From Parcubacteria group bacterium M6-OD1-3 (GTDB lineage: Bacteria; Patescibacteriota; Minisyncoccia; Moranbacterales; UBA9337): 53,001 bases of DNA. The position numbers and the translations under genes are program-made. The notes under the pieces were generated by a model that was given only the letters and a program-made list of their open reading frames with translations, was not told where the DNA came from and made no database searches. This document shows, in pieces, positions 35,440 through 44,693 of this stretch. The DNA lies in contig LSNR01000009.1 of the NCBI GenBank assembly GCA_003056165.1, forward strand, positions 1 to 53,001, in the 5' to 3' direction. Every line of letters starts with the position of its first letter. Position 1 is the stretch's first letter.

Positions 35440-36015
35440 ATGAATAAAATAATTTTTGGAATAATAATTTACAGTGTAATAATCGTTGGAGTAAGTCACT
35501 TAGCTTTGGCTCAATATACTCCAATGGAAGCAATCCCGGGAAGTGGTGGTGTGGAAAATATTTCTACTTTCCCATCTTATATTCAAGCAATCTATAAATT
35601 TGCAATTTGGTCAGTGGGAATTGCTGCTTTATTAATGATTTCTATCGGAGGATTTATGTATTTTATGTCGGCGGGAAATACTTCCAAAATGGATAGTGCT
35701 AAGAATGTTATCGGGGATGCGCTATTTGGTTTAATTGCTATTATGGTAGCTTCACTTATTTTGTATAAAATAAATCCGGATTTGATAAATATCAATTTGA
35801 ACAGTTTTCAAGGTGCGGGTCAAAATAATCCACAAAGAACTATGGGAGTTCAAAACAATATAAATCCCGGTGGCGGGTCATTTGGTGGCAATGGAGCTTC
35901 TGGAAATTGGGATAATCAGAATACAGCAAATAACAATGATAATCAACAGACTGGCAGTGATGGATTAATTAGAGATGCGGATGGAAATATTTTAGAACCT
36001 CAACCAATTCAATAG
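35440..36015 (+). CDS. VirB2/TrbC-like pilin-family membrane protein with G/N-rich tail
   Basis: Signal-like N-terminus; two TMs IYKFAIWSVGIAALLMISIGGFMYFMSAGN and NVIGDALFGLIAIMVASLILYKINP. Confidence 0.75.
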   Translation: MNKIIFGIIIYSVIIVGVSHLALAQYTPMEAIPGSGGVENISTFPSYIQAIYKFAIWSVGIAALLMISIGGFMYFMSAGNTSKMDSAKNVIGDALFGLIAIMVASLILYKINPDLININLNSFQGAGQNNPQRTMGVQNNINPGGGSFGGNGASGNWDNQNTANNNDNQQTGSDGLIRDADGNILEPQPIQ

Positions 36016-36036
36016 AGATTTAACAATAAATAAATT

Positions 36037-37062
36037 ATGAATGAAATAATTTGTATTGGGTCATCGTCAAAAGATATTTTTTTCCCAGTTGAAGGTGGGG
36101 TGCTTTTTGATACACCAGAAGATTTGACTTCACAGAAAAAAATGGCCTTTGAATTGGGAGCTAAATTTCAAGCTAAGGAAATTTTTGAAACACCGGGAGG
36201 ATGTTCTGCTAATGTTGCACAAGGCTTAGCTAGGTTAGGCGTGAAAGTTGCTTGCTATACAAAAATTGGAAAAGATACTACCGGAAAATGGATTAAGAAT
36301 GAACTCAAAAAAGAAGGCGTGGATATTAAATTGGTTCAGATTGATAAAAAATGTAAAAGTGATTTGTCGGCAATAATCGTAGATAAAAAGAGTAAAGAAC
36401 ATCTAGTATTCTTTAATAGAGATGCTAATCAAAAACTGGATTTGAATGTTAAAAAATTAGTCAGAACAAAAAGAATTTTTATTAGCGCACTTAATGGTGA
36501 TTGGGAAAAACATTTTGATGATATTTTGGCAGTTTCGCAAAAAAATAATATTAAGATAATTTTTAATCCCGGACAGAGAAATATTCAAGATAATCCGCGG
36601 AAAATTATTGAGATGATAGAAAATTCTGAAATTTTAGTTTTAAATAAAGATGAGGCGATAGAAATTTTAAAGAATACTATTCCAGAAATGGATAGTGAGA
36701 TTAAAAAATTAAATGATGAAAAATATTTAATTAAAAAATTGAAAAAATATGGTCCAAAAATAGTAGTATTGACCGATGGTAAAAACGGTGGGTGGGTTTT
36801 TAAAAAAGAAAGTATTTTATTTATTAAGCCAGAGATTTCTAATGATGAAATTGTGGACACATTAGGTGCTGGTGATGCATTTTCCAGCGGTTTCTTGGCG
36901 GGAATTATCAGTAATGAAAGTATTGAAAATTCTTTGCGTTGGGGTGTGGCAAATAGCTTGAGTGTTATAAAACATTATGGAGCCAAAGAAGGTTTACTGA
37001 AGAAAAATAAAATTGAAAATAAAATTGAAAATATAAAAATAACAGAACTTAACATTTTTTAA
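36037..37062 (+). CDS. PfkB-family carbohydrate kinase
   Basis: EIICIGSSSKDIFFP, GGCSANVAQGLARLGVKVACYTKIGKD, EIVDTLGAGDAFSSGFLAGI. Confidence 0.9.
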   Translation: MNEIICIGSSSKDIFFPVEGGVLFDTPEDLTSQKKMAFELGAKFQAKEIFETPGGCSANVAQGLARLGVKVACYTKIGKDTTGKWIKNELKKEGVDIKLVQIDKKCKSDLSAIIVDKKSKEHLVFFNRDANQKLDLNVKKLVRTKRIFISALNGDWEKHFDDILAVSQKNNIKIIFNPGQRNIQDNPRKIIEMIENSEILVLNKDEAIEILKNTIPEMDSEIKKLNDEKYLIKKLKKYGPKIVVLTDGKNGGWVFKKESILFIKPEISNDEIVDTLGAGDAFSSGFLAGIISNESIENSLRWGVANSLSVIKHYGAKEGLLKKNKIENKIENIKITELNIF

Positions 37063-37087
37063 GTTTCAAGGCTTAAACAAAGAAATT

Positions 37088-38356
37088 ATGACTTTTATTT
37101 CTAAAATTTTTTCTGGCAGAAGAAGATTAAAATTAATCTTGGCTTTAGATATTGGAACAGAAGTTATTAAAGCCTTAGTGGTTAAAATTGATAATGAAAA
37201 TAAAAAAGGAGTAGTAATCGGCTCAGGGAAAGTTAAACAACAATTTGGCAATATGCAGAGTGGAGCAGTCTCTGATATTTCTGGAGTGGTTAAAGTCGCT
37301 AGAGAAGCGATTGATATCGCTAAGAAGAAATCTGGTGTCAAAAAAATAAAATATGCGATCGTGGGAATTGCTGGTGAATTAGTTAAAGGAACGACCACAA
37401 CTGTTCATTATGAAAGAGTTGATTCTGAGGTAAAAATCGGAATGTCGGAACTTAAAGATATTATTCAAAAAGTTCAACAAAAAGCCTATGAAAGAATTCA
37501 AAAACAGATTGCGTGGGAAACCAATCAAACAAATATTGATATCAAGCTTATTAACGCCGCCATTTCAGATGTTCGTATCGACGGATATCGAATAACTAAT
37601 CCGTTAGGATTTCAGGGACATAATGTCTCTATTAGTGTTTTTAATGCTTATGCTCCGACAATTCATTTAGGAGCAATTGAAACTATCGTCAATGAACTAG
37701 GAATTGGTTTAGTCAATATCGCTGCGGAGCCTTACGCGGTGGCACGCTTAGTAGATTTTGAAGGAGATTTAAATTTTAATGCTATCTTTATAGATGTTGG
37801 TGGCGGAACTACGGATATTGCTGTTGTTCGCAACGGTGGATTAGAAGGAACTAAGATGTTTGCTTTAGGTGGCAGAGCTTTTACCAAAAGATTATCACAG
37901 GAGTTAGGAGTTGATTTGGACAAAGCAGAACAAATCAAAATAGGTTATTCTTTAGGAAAATTAAATAAAGTGGATAGTCAAAAAGTGGAAAAACTCTTTG
38001 AAGAAGATTGTCGCATTTGGTTAGGTGGAATATCGTTGGCATTATCGGAATTTTCTCAAAATGATTTATTGCCAACTAAGATTTTGATGTGTGGTGGTGG
38101 TTCTGGTTTACCAGGAATTAAAAAAGCATTGTTAACGCAAGAGTGGGTAGATGAATTATCTTTTGTTCAACAACCGAAAGTAGTTTTCTTACAACCGAAA
38201 GATGCGATACACATTGTTGACAAAACTGGCGAGTTAACCAGTACGCAGGATGTTACGCCAATAGGCTTAGCAAGTTTAATATTGGAACTTGTCAATGAAG
38301 AAAAAGTTCTCGCAACAATTCTAAAAAGAGCAATGAGCAAGGTTGAGTATAAATAA
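37088..38356 (+). CDS. ftsA: FtsA/PilM-like actin-fold ATPase
   Basis: LILALDIGTEVIKALVVKI, FIDVGGGTTDIAVVRNGGLEGTKMFALGGRAFTKRLSQELGVDLDKAEQIK. Confidence 0.8.
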   Translation: MTFISKIFSGRRRLKLILALDIGTEVIKALVVKIDNENKKGVVIGSGKVKQQFGNMQSGAVSDISGVVKVAREAIDIAKKKSGVKKIKYAIVGIAGELVKGTTTTVHYERVDSEVKIGMSELKDIIQKVQQKAYERIQKQIAWETNQTNIDIKLINAAISDVRIDGYRITNPLGFQGHNVSISVFNAYAPTIHLGAIETIVNELGIGLVNIAAEPYAVARLVDFEGDLNFNAIFIDVGGGTTDIAVVRNGGLEGTKMFALGGRAFTKRLSQELGVDLDKAEQIKIGYSLGKLNKVDSQKVEKLFEEDCRIWLGGISLALSEFSQNDLLPTKILMCGGGSGLPGIKKALLTQEWVDELSFVQQPKVVFLQPKDAIHIVDKTGELTSTQDVTPIGLASLILELVNEEKVLATILKRAMSKVEYK

Positions 38357-38459
38357 ATTTGATATTGATAGTTAATATGATAAAATTTAGGTTGTAACGA
38401 GAACATTAGTTTTTGGAAATTAGAAAAAATAAGAGTTTAAAAATTTAAAAAATAAAAAT

Positions 38460-39464
38460 ATGATAAAAGTAGCGATTAACGGATTTGGTCGAATTGGTCG
38501 ACCTTCGTTCAAAATAATTTTAGAACAAGAAGATATGGAGGTCGTGGCAATAAACGATTTGTCCGCAACTGATAATTTAGCGTATTTATTAAAATATGAT
38601 ACGGCTTATGGCGTTTACGAAAAAGATGTTCAATCTGCAGAAAATAAATTGATTATTGATGGAAAAGAATTTCCAGTATTTTCTGAAAAAGATCCAAATA
38701 ATCTTCCTTGGGAAGAATTAGAGGTTGATGTTGTTTTGGAATGTACGGGATTTTTTACGACCAAAGAAGGTGCGGAAGGGCATTTAAAAGCTGGAGCTAA
38801 GAAAGTTATAATTTCCGCTCCAACTAAGGATGAGAATATTAAAACATTTGTAATGGGAGTTAATTCTGATGAAATAAGTCTTGAGGATAATATTATCTCC
38901 AATGCATCTTGTACAACAAATTGTCTGGCTCCAATGGCGAAAGTTTTAGAAGACAACTTTGGGATAGAAAATGCTTTGATGTCGACAATTCATAGCTATA
39001 CCTCAACACAATCTTTAGTAGATGGTGTTGGAAAAAAGGACAAAAGACGAGGGCGAGCGGCAGCACAAAATGTTATTCCAACTTCTACGGGAGCAGCAAT
39101 TGCAACAACTTTAGCTTTACCAAACTTAAAGGGAAAATTTGATGGAATGGCTTATCGAGTACCGACAGTTGTTGGTTCGGTTAGTGATTTAACTGCAGTT
39201 TTGAAAAAAGATGTCAGTGTAGAAGAAATAAATGATGTTTTTGAAAAAAATGCAAAAGAAGAAATGTCAAAAATTATGGAAGTGACAGATGTTCCTTTGG
39301 TATCTCACGATATTGTTGGCAATCCACATTCTGTCGTTTTCCAAAAAGATTTAACTAAAGTTGTTGGAGGAAATCTAGTAAAGATTGTCGGCTGGTATGA
39401 CAATGAGTGGGGATATAGTAATAGACTTGTAGATATGGCAAAAATATTAGTGGAGACAAAATAA
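38460..39464 (+). CDS. gap: Glyceraldehyde-3-phosphate dehydrogenase, type I
   Basis: IKVAINGFGRIGRPSFKII, ISNASCTTNCLAPMAKVLED, IVGWYDNEWGYSNRLVDM. Confidence 0.97.
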   Translation: MIKVAINGFGRIGRPSFKIILEQEDMEVVAINDLSATDNLAYLLKYDTAYGVYEKDVQSAENKLIIDGKEFPVFSEKDPNNLPWEELEVDVVLECTGFFTTKEGAEGHLKAGAKKVIISAPTKDENIKTFVMGVNSDEISLEDNIISNASCTTNCLAPMAKVLEDNFGIENALMSTIHSYTSTQSLVDGVGKKDKRRGRAAAQNVIPTSTGAAIATTLALPNLKGKFDGMAYRVPTVVGSVSDLTAVLKKDVSVEEINDVFEKNAKEEMSKIMEVTDVPLVSHDIVGNPHSVVFQKDLTKVVGGNLVKIVGWYDNEWGYSNRLVDMAKILVETK

Positions 39465-39491
39465 TATAAAGAAAATTAATGGTCAAAAAAT

Positions 39492-41066
39492 ATGTTTGAT
39501 ATTATTATCAAAAATGGAGTAATCATTGATGGAAGTGGTAAATCTATGTACAGAGGTGATGTCGGAATAAAGGATGATGAAATTTCAGAAATAGGAGAAT
39601 TAAATAATGACAAGGCGGAAATTGAAATTGATGCTGAGGGAAAATATGTTGCTCCCGGATTCATTGATGTTAATAATCACTCTGATACCAAATGGAGAAT
39701 TTTTGCCGACCCGAATTTGAGAAGTCTAATCCATCAGGGTATTACAACTATTATTGGTGGTAATTGTGGCTCGTCTTTAGCACCTCTGGATAATTTTGAA
39801 ATGATTAAAGCAATTCGTAAATGGTTGGATGTGACAAAAATAAATATCAACTGGGTAACAATGAAAGAATTTCTTAAAGAAGTTGAAAGAACCAGACTAG
39901 CGGTTAATTTCGGAACATTAGTTGGGCATAGTACGATGAGACGAGGAATTGTTGGAGATTCAATTGATAATATGGAAGACATAGAATTGCAAGAAATGAA
40001 AAGACTTATTCAAAAATCTTTAAAGGAGGGTGCTTTGGGTTTGTCGGTTGGTTTGGCTTATTCGCATGCCAAACTGGCGTCGCAAAAAGAATTGCAAGAG
40101 TTAGCAAAATTAATTGCTTCCAGAAAAAAAATATATACGGCACACATCAGAGATGAATCTGATTCAATTCTAGAATCACTTGATGAAATGATTGAAATAG
40201 CCAAAGAAACAAATGTTAAGCTTCAAATATCTCATTTAAAAATTATGGGAGAGAAAAACTGGTCTCTTATGGATGAGGCTTTGGCAAGAATTGATAAGGC
40301 AAAAAAGGAAGGTGTTGATATTGGGTTTGATGTTTATCCATATACAGCGACAGGGTCGGTGTTATATACATTTCTACCAAATTGGGTTTCACGAGGAGGA
40401 AGAAGAATTATGATAAGTAGATTGAAAGATGCTGACATTAGAAAAAAAATAATTAAAGAAATGAAAGCTGATAGTATTGATTATCAAAAAATTCTTGTTG
40501 CCGATTATCCACTCATTAACAGTACTGGTGTGCATAGGTCGGTTAGTGATATTGCTAAATCTCAAAATAAAGAAATTGAAGAAATTATTATTGATTTGCT
40601 AATAGCTAGCGATGGTCAAATTATTACAATTACAAAAATATTAAGTGAAGAAAATTTGAACAAAGCCATTAAGCATCCGTTAGCTATAATTTCGTCAAAT
40701 GGTTCTGGTTATGGAATTTCTCACAAAGGTAACGGTGAGTTGGTTCATCCGCGAGACTTCGGTTCTTTCCCTAAAATATTAAAACACTATGTTAAAAAAA
40801 TGAGAATACTGGAGTGGGAAGAGGCGATAAATAAAATGACTGGTAAGCCAGCGGAAAGATTTGGAATTAAAAAACGAGGAGTAATTAAAAAAGGAAATTT
40901 TGCCGATATTATAGTGATAGACCCAGAAACAATAGAAGATAAAGCAACAATTAATAAGCCATACCAATATGCAACTGGCATTGATTATGTTGTAGTAAAT
41001 GGGAAAGTTGCTGTTGAAAATGGTGAATATTTGGAAACAAGAAGTGGCGAAATTATTTCTTTTTAA
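39492..41066 (+). CDS. N-acyl-D-amino-acid deacylase-like amidohydrolase
   Basis: MFDIIIKNGVIIDGSGKSMYRGDVGIKDDEI, APGFIDVNNHSD, GITTIIGGNCGSSLAPL, RFGIKKRGVIKKGNFADIIVIDP. Confidence 0.85.
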   Translation: MFDIIIKNGVIIDGSGKSMYRGDVGIKDDEISEIGELNNDKAEIEIDAEGKYVAPGFIDVNNHSDTKWRIFADPNLRSLIHQGITTIIGGNCGSSLAPLDNFEMIKAIRKWLDVTKININWVTMKEFLKEVERTRLAVNFGTLVGHSTMRRGIVGDSIDNMEDIELQEMKRLIQKSLKEGALGLSVGLAYSHAKLASQKELQELAKLIASRKKIYTAHIRDESDSILESLDEMIEIAKETNVKLQISHLKIMGEKNWSLMDEALARIDKAKKEGVDIGFDVYPYTATGSVLYTFLPNWVSRGGRRIMISRLKDADIRKKIIKEMKADSIDYQKILVADYPLINSTGVHRSVSDIAKSQNKEIEEIIIDLLIASDGQIITITKILSEENLNKAIKHPLAIISSNGSGYGISHKGNGELVHPRDFGSFPKILKHYVKKMRILEWEEAINKMTGKPAERFGIKKRGVIKKGNFADIIVIDPETIEDKATINKPYQYATGIDYVVVNGKVAVENGEYLETRSGEIISF

Positions 41067-41287
41067 TAAAATTTTATAATTTTAAGGAGGATGTGAATTT
41101 CTAAACTATTTTTTTGTAGACATCAAACAAACTTGTCATCTCGGAAGGCACATTTGTTCTGGATTCCGGGTAATCGAAACTCTAAAACTCGCAAGCTCGT
41201 TAAGAGTTTCTGATTTCTGGAATGATAGGTAAAATAGACAAAAATTATAAGTAATATCAGGATTTTTTATAATTAATCACGAAAAAT

Positions 41288-42688
41288 ATGACTTTGAATT
41301 ATTTTAAGAACAAAAAAATAACAGTATTTGGTTTGGGTTTACTGGGCGGTGGTTTGGGCGTGGTTAAATTTTTGGCGAAGCACGGAGCAAAAAAAATTAT
41401 TATTACTGATATAAAAACTGAAAAACAGTTAAAAAAAACTGTAGAAAAATTGAAAGGTTTTAATAATATTGAATTAGTATTAGGTTATCATCGAATTGAA
41501 GATTTTACTAAAGTGGATATGGTTATAAAAAACCCTGGAATTTCTTGGGATAATAAATATATTAAACAAGCTTTGAATAAAAAAATTCCTGTTGAAATGG
41601 ATTCAAGTTTGTTTTTTAAACTTTGCAAAAATAAAATTATTGGCGTAACGGGAACAAAAGGGAAAACTACAATATCTTCAATGACTTTTGATATTTTAAA
41701 ATATGCCAAAAAAAATCCTGTAATGGTTGGAGTAGGGCAAGCATCGGTTTTAGATAAATTGGAAGTACTAAAAAAGAATTCTTTGGTTGTTTTTGAATTG
41801 TCTAGCTGGCGATTATCGGCATTAGGTCGAGCCAAGTTAAGTCCATCCGTTGCTGTTTTTAAAAATATTTTGCCGGACCATTTAAATTATTATAAAGGAA
41901 TGAAAGAGTATTTTAACGACAAAAAGAATATTTTTCAATATCAAAAGCCATCAGATTGGTTGATTGTTAATAGTGATGATGAAAAATTAAAAGAAATGTT
42001 GTTGACTGTTAAATCGCAGATTGTAGAATTTTCTCTTAAAGAACAACGACATGGAAGGTCTGTTTTCTGTAAAGATGGAGCTATTTATATAAATGATGGT
42101 ATTGATGTTAGAAAATTGGTAACTACAGATGAGCTTAAATTGTATTCCAATCATAGCATTGCTAATGTTTTGGCATCAATTGGCGTCGCTTTTGTTTGCG
42201 GTTTGAAGCTGGATGAAATAAAGAAAGCTGTAACAAAAATTAATTTGATAGCACATCGAATGGAATTTGTAGATAAGATAAATGACATTAAATACTATAA
42301 TGATAGCGCAGCGACTATTCCACAAGCGTCTATTGCAGCGATTGAATCTTTCAATAAGCCTGTAATTTTAATTGCCGGTGGGTCAGATAAGAATCTTGAT
42401 TTTTCTGAATTAGGAAGAGTCATTGCTAAGAAAGTAAAAGGGGTTGTTTTTTTGAAAGGAGAGGCCACTGAAAAATTGATTAAAGAAATTAAGAAAAATA
42501 TGCCCGAAAGAGAACATACAAAGTTTGAAATAAAAGACTCTATGCGAAAGGCAGTAGAAGAAGCAACTCGTTGTGCAGAAGCTGGTGATATTATTCTTCT
42601 TTCTCCAGGCTCGGCAAGTTTTGGTGTCTTTGCTAATGAATTTGACCGAGGCGATAGATTTAAAAATGCAGTTAAAAACTTTAAATAA
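41288..42688 (+). CDS. murD: UDP-N-acetylmuramoylalanine--D-glutamate ligase
   Basis: KKITVFGLGLLGGGLGVVKFL, IIGVTGTKGKTTISSM, YYNDSAATIPQASIAAIESFNKPVILIAGGSDKNLDF, LLSPGSASFGVFANEFDRGDRF. Confidence 0.93.
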   Translation: MTLNYFKNKKITVFGLGLLGGGLGVVKFLAKHGAKKIIITDIKTEKQLKKTVEKLKGFNNIELVLGYHRIEDFTKVDMVIKNPGISWDNKYIKQALNKKIPVEMDSSLFFKLCKNKIIGVTGTKGKTTISSMTFDILKYAKKNPVMVGVGQASVLDKLEVLKKNSLVVFELSSWRLSALGRAKLSPSVAVFKNILPDHLNYYKGMKEYFNDKKNIFQYQKPSDWLIVNSDDEKLKEMLLTVKSQIVEFSLKEQRHGRSVFCKDGAIYINDGIDVRKLVTTDELKLYSNHSIANVLASIGVAFVCGLKLDEIKKAVTKINLIAHRMEFVDKINDIKYYNDSAATIPQASIAAIESFNKPVILIAGGSDKNLDFSELGRVIAKKVKGVVFLKGEATEKLIKEIKKNMPEREHTKFEIKDSMRKAVEEATRCAEAGDIILLSPGSASFGVFANEFDRGDRFKNAVKNFK

Positions 42689-42742
42689 ATTTTTTGTTGA
42701 CATAATCAAACAAAATAAATATCTTTGAAAAAAATAAAAAAG

Positions 42743-42776
42743 GGGATAGCGAATTGAATATTCGTTATCCCTCTTT
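42743..42776. terminator. Bidirectional hairpin terminator between murD and the lipoprotein gene
   Basis: GGGATAGCGAATTGAATATTCGTTATCCCTCTTTT with A-run on the 5' side. Confidence 0.75.
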
Positions 42777-42816
42777 TGGTTGAGACCCGCTTTATCTTAT
42801 TGTTGGCGGGATTTTT

Positions 42817-43356
42817 TTATTGAAGTTGCCAACTACCGTTAGCATCTCTGCAGGCGGTAGTGTATGTCTTCTCTCGCCGACCATCGATGATGGCGACGAT
42901 TTCTGCTTTTCGACATACTTTTTCGGGTTGCCGATATCGCTGTTGCTGATATTGGCGACGCTGATATTGTTGCCGTCGATATTGGCGACGATGAGGTTGA
43001 GTTCTCTGGGGCGGTTGATGATAAGATCGCTCCGGAGTTACCCAATACTCATTATGAGTATCAGGGTTGACCCAAGCTTGGGTCAATCCTGATGCTCCTG
43101 TTTCATAGACATTGTTTAATTGTCGTCGGTCGAATTTGTCCATTTCGTTGCCGACGATATAGCCGAGCATAGTGCCGACGGCTATTCCAATGAGAGTGGC
43201 TTCGGTGTTATGACCGATCATCTGTCCGATGAGAGCCCCTCCCACAGCTCCGCCTGCAGTGGTCATTGTTGTTGACAGCCGTTGCATATCTGCACAGGCT
43301 GAAATGAAAAAGATACAGATTGCTATTGCCATAACACAAAAAAGTTTGCTTTTCAT
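42817..43356 (-). CDS. Glycine-zipper (17 kDa surface antigen / RT0821-Lpp0805-like) lipoprotein
   Basis: MKSKLFCVMAIAICIFFISAC lipobox; AGGAVGGALIGQMIGHNTEATLIGIAVGTMLGYIVGNEMD; WVNPDTHNEYWVTPERSY; CRKAEIVAIIDGRREKTYTTACRDANGSWQLQ; SD GGAGGTAAAGG upstream. Confidence 0.85.
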   Translation of the reverse strand: MKSKLFCVMAIAICIFFISACADMQRLSTTMTTAGGAVGGALIGQMIGHNTEATLIGIAVGTMLGYIVGNEMDKFDRRQLNNVYETGASGLTQAWVNPDTHNEYWVTPERSYHQPPQRTQPHRRQYRRQQYQRRQYQQQRYRQPEKVCRKAEIVAIIDGRREKTYTTACRDANGSWQLQ

Positions 43357-43508
43357 TTCCTTTACCTCCATTTTTTTGGCAAGCGAATTAGTTCGCCTGT
43401 CTTTTTTAAATATACTTTGAATCTAACTAATAAATAACTAAAAAGTTATCATATGAGTATAATAGATAAAGCTTAAAAAGTCAATAATTTTAGTAGCAAT
43501 AAATTTTG

Positions 43509-43542
43509 GTAACGTACCATGGTACGTTACTTGGTACGTTAC
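43509..43542. repeat. Palindrome plus third half-site (GGTACGTTAC)
   Basis: GTAACGTACCATGGTACGTTAC (22-bp perfect palindrome) followed by TTGGTACGTTAC. Confidence 0.75.
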
Positions 43543-44050
43543 TAAAAATTGAAAAAGCTTACGGAAAGTTGTGAAAATAAGAAGCGGATAAAAAATGGTT
43601 GTTAAAAAAAATAGGAAAGGATTGATAAATATGTATATAGCGCATATGTTGAAGTTAAGGTCAGCTAAGGGTGCTATTTTTTAGCACCTATTTTTTAAAA
43701 AATAGAATAATACTGAAAATTATCAATCGTTAGTAAAAAATGTGATAAAGTAAAAAACGGAAACAATTAATAAAAAAACAAAGACCACTGGCACAACACT
43801 TTCTATACAAGTAACTTCATTTTATGATATAATTTAAAATAAAACGAAAGAGGAAAAGTTAATTAACTTTAAAATTAAAACAATGAGAAACTCAAAGAAA
43901 AAGCATAAAATATGGCATACAACTGGACGGAAAGCTGTCTTATATAGAAGATTTGTCCATCTATAGGTGAGTTAAATATCTTTGATAAAAAAACCAATTT
44001 AGACAAAGGTAAAAAAATAAAAACACAAACCATAAAACATTAAATTTTTA

Positions 44051-44090
44051 AGGTAATCATTTTCCCACGGCCGTGGGAAAATGATTACCT
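44051..44090. repeat. 40-bp perfect palindrome with no spacer, abutting the tsaE ORF
   Basis: AGGTAATCATTTTCCCACGG|CCGTGGGAAAATGATTACCT. Confidence 0.9.
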
Positions 44091-44549
44091 ATGAATTGTT
44101 GGATGATGAAAAAAATAATAACAAAAAATGCGGAAGAGACTAAGAAATTGGGAATGGGAATTGCCGATAAATTTCAGGGTGGAGAAATTATTTGTTTGGA
44201 AGGTGATTTGGGTGCGGGAAAAACAACTTTTTCTCAAGGACTTTTGCAAGGATTGGGAGCAGAGGGTCCTTATACCAGCCCGACTTTTGTAGTGATGAAG
44301 GAATATAAAACCAAAAGTAGAAATATTTATCATATTGATGCTTACAGAATTAATAAAGAAGATGTTTTGGAACTAGGTTGGGAAGAATTGGTTGCGGATA
44401 AAAGTAATGTTATAATATTGGAGTGGCCGGAAAAAATAAAAAAAATAATTCCCGAAAATTCCCTATGGATAAAATTCCGGCATTTAGATAAAAACAAGAG
44501 AGAAATAATTTATAGACCTTTTGTAAATAAGATTTCAAAGAAAATTTAA
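44091..44549 (+). CDS. tsaE: tRNA threonylcarbamoyladenosine biosynthesis ATPase TsaE (start may be 44103/44106)
   Basis: GEIICLEGDLGAGKTTFSQGLLQGLGAEGPYTSPTFVVMKEY; IIILEWPEKI. Confidence 0.9.
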   Translation: MNCWMMKKIITKNAEETKKLGMGIADKFQGGEIICLEGDLGAGKTTFSQGLLQGLGAEGPYTSPTFVVMKEYKTKSRNIYHIDAYRINKEDVLELGWEELVADKSNVIILEWPEKIKKIIPENSLWIKFRHLDKNKREIIYRPFVNKISKKI

Positions 44550-44693
44550 GATATTTTTTTTAAAACGCAGTTAAGAAAACTTTTGCAATACTTTAGTATC
44601 GGGAAAGTTTATGAAACAAGTTTTGGGAAAAATAGATAAATTTTGGTGAAAAAATTAGTTTGAAAAAGGTCTAATAATAAATAATATAAAATT

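Noticed and set aside
37088-39464. ftsA followed by ftsZ in a division cluster
   Set aside because: The gene after the FtsA-like ORF is gap, not ftsZ, so no division operon is claimed here.
43861-44043. Short ORF MRNSKKKHKIWHTTGRKAVLYRRFVHL and a following frame in the spacer before tsaE
   Set aside because: Too short, no recognisable similarity and stops in each frame.
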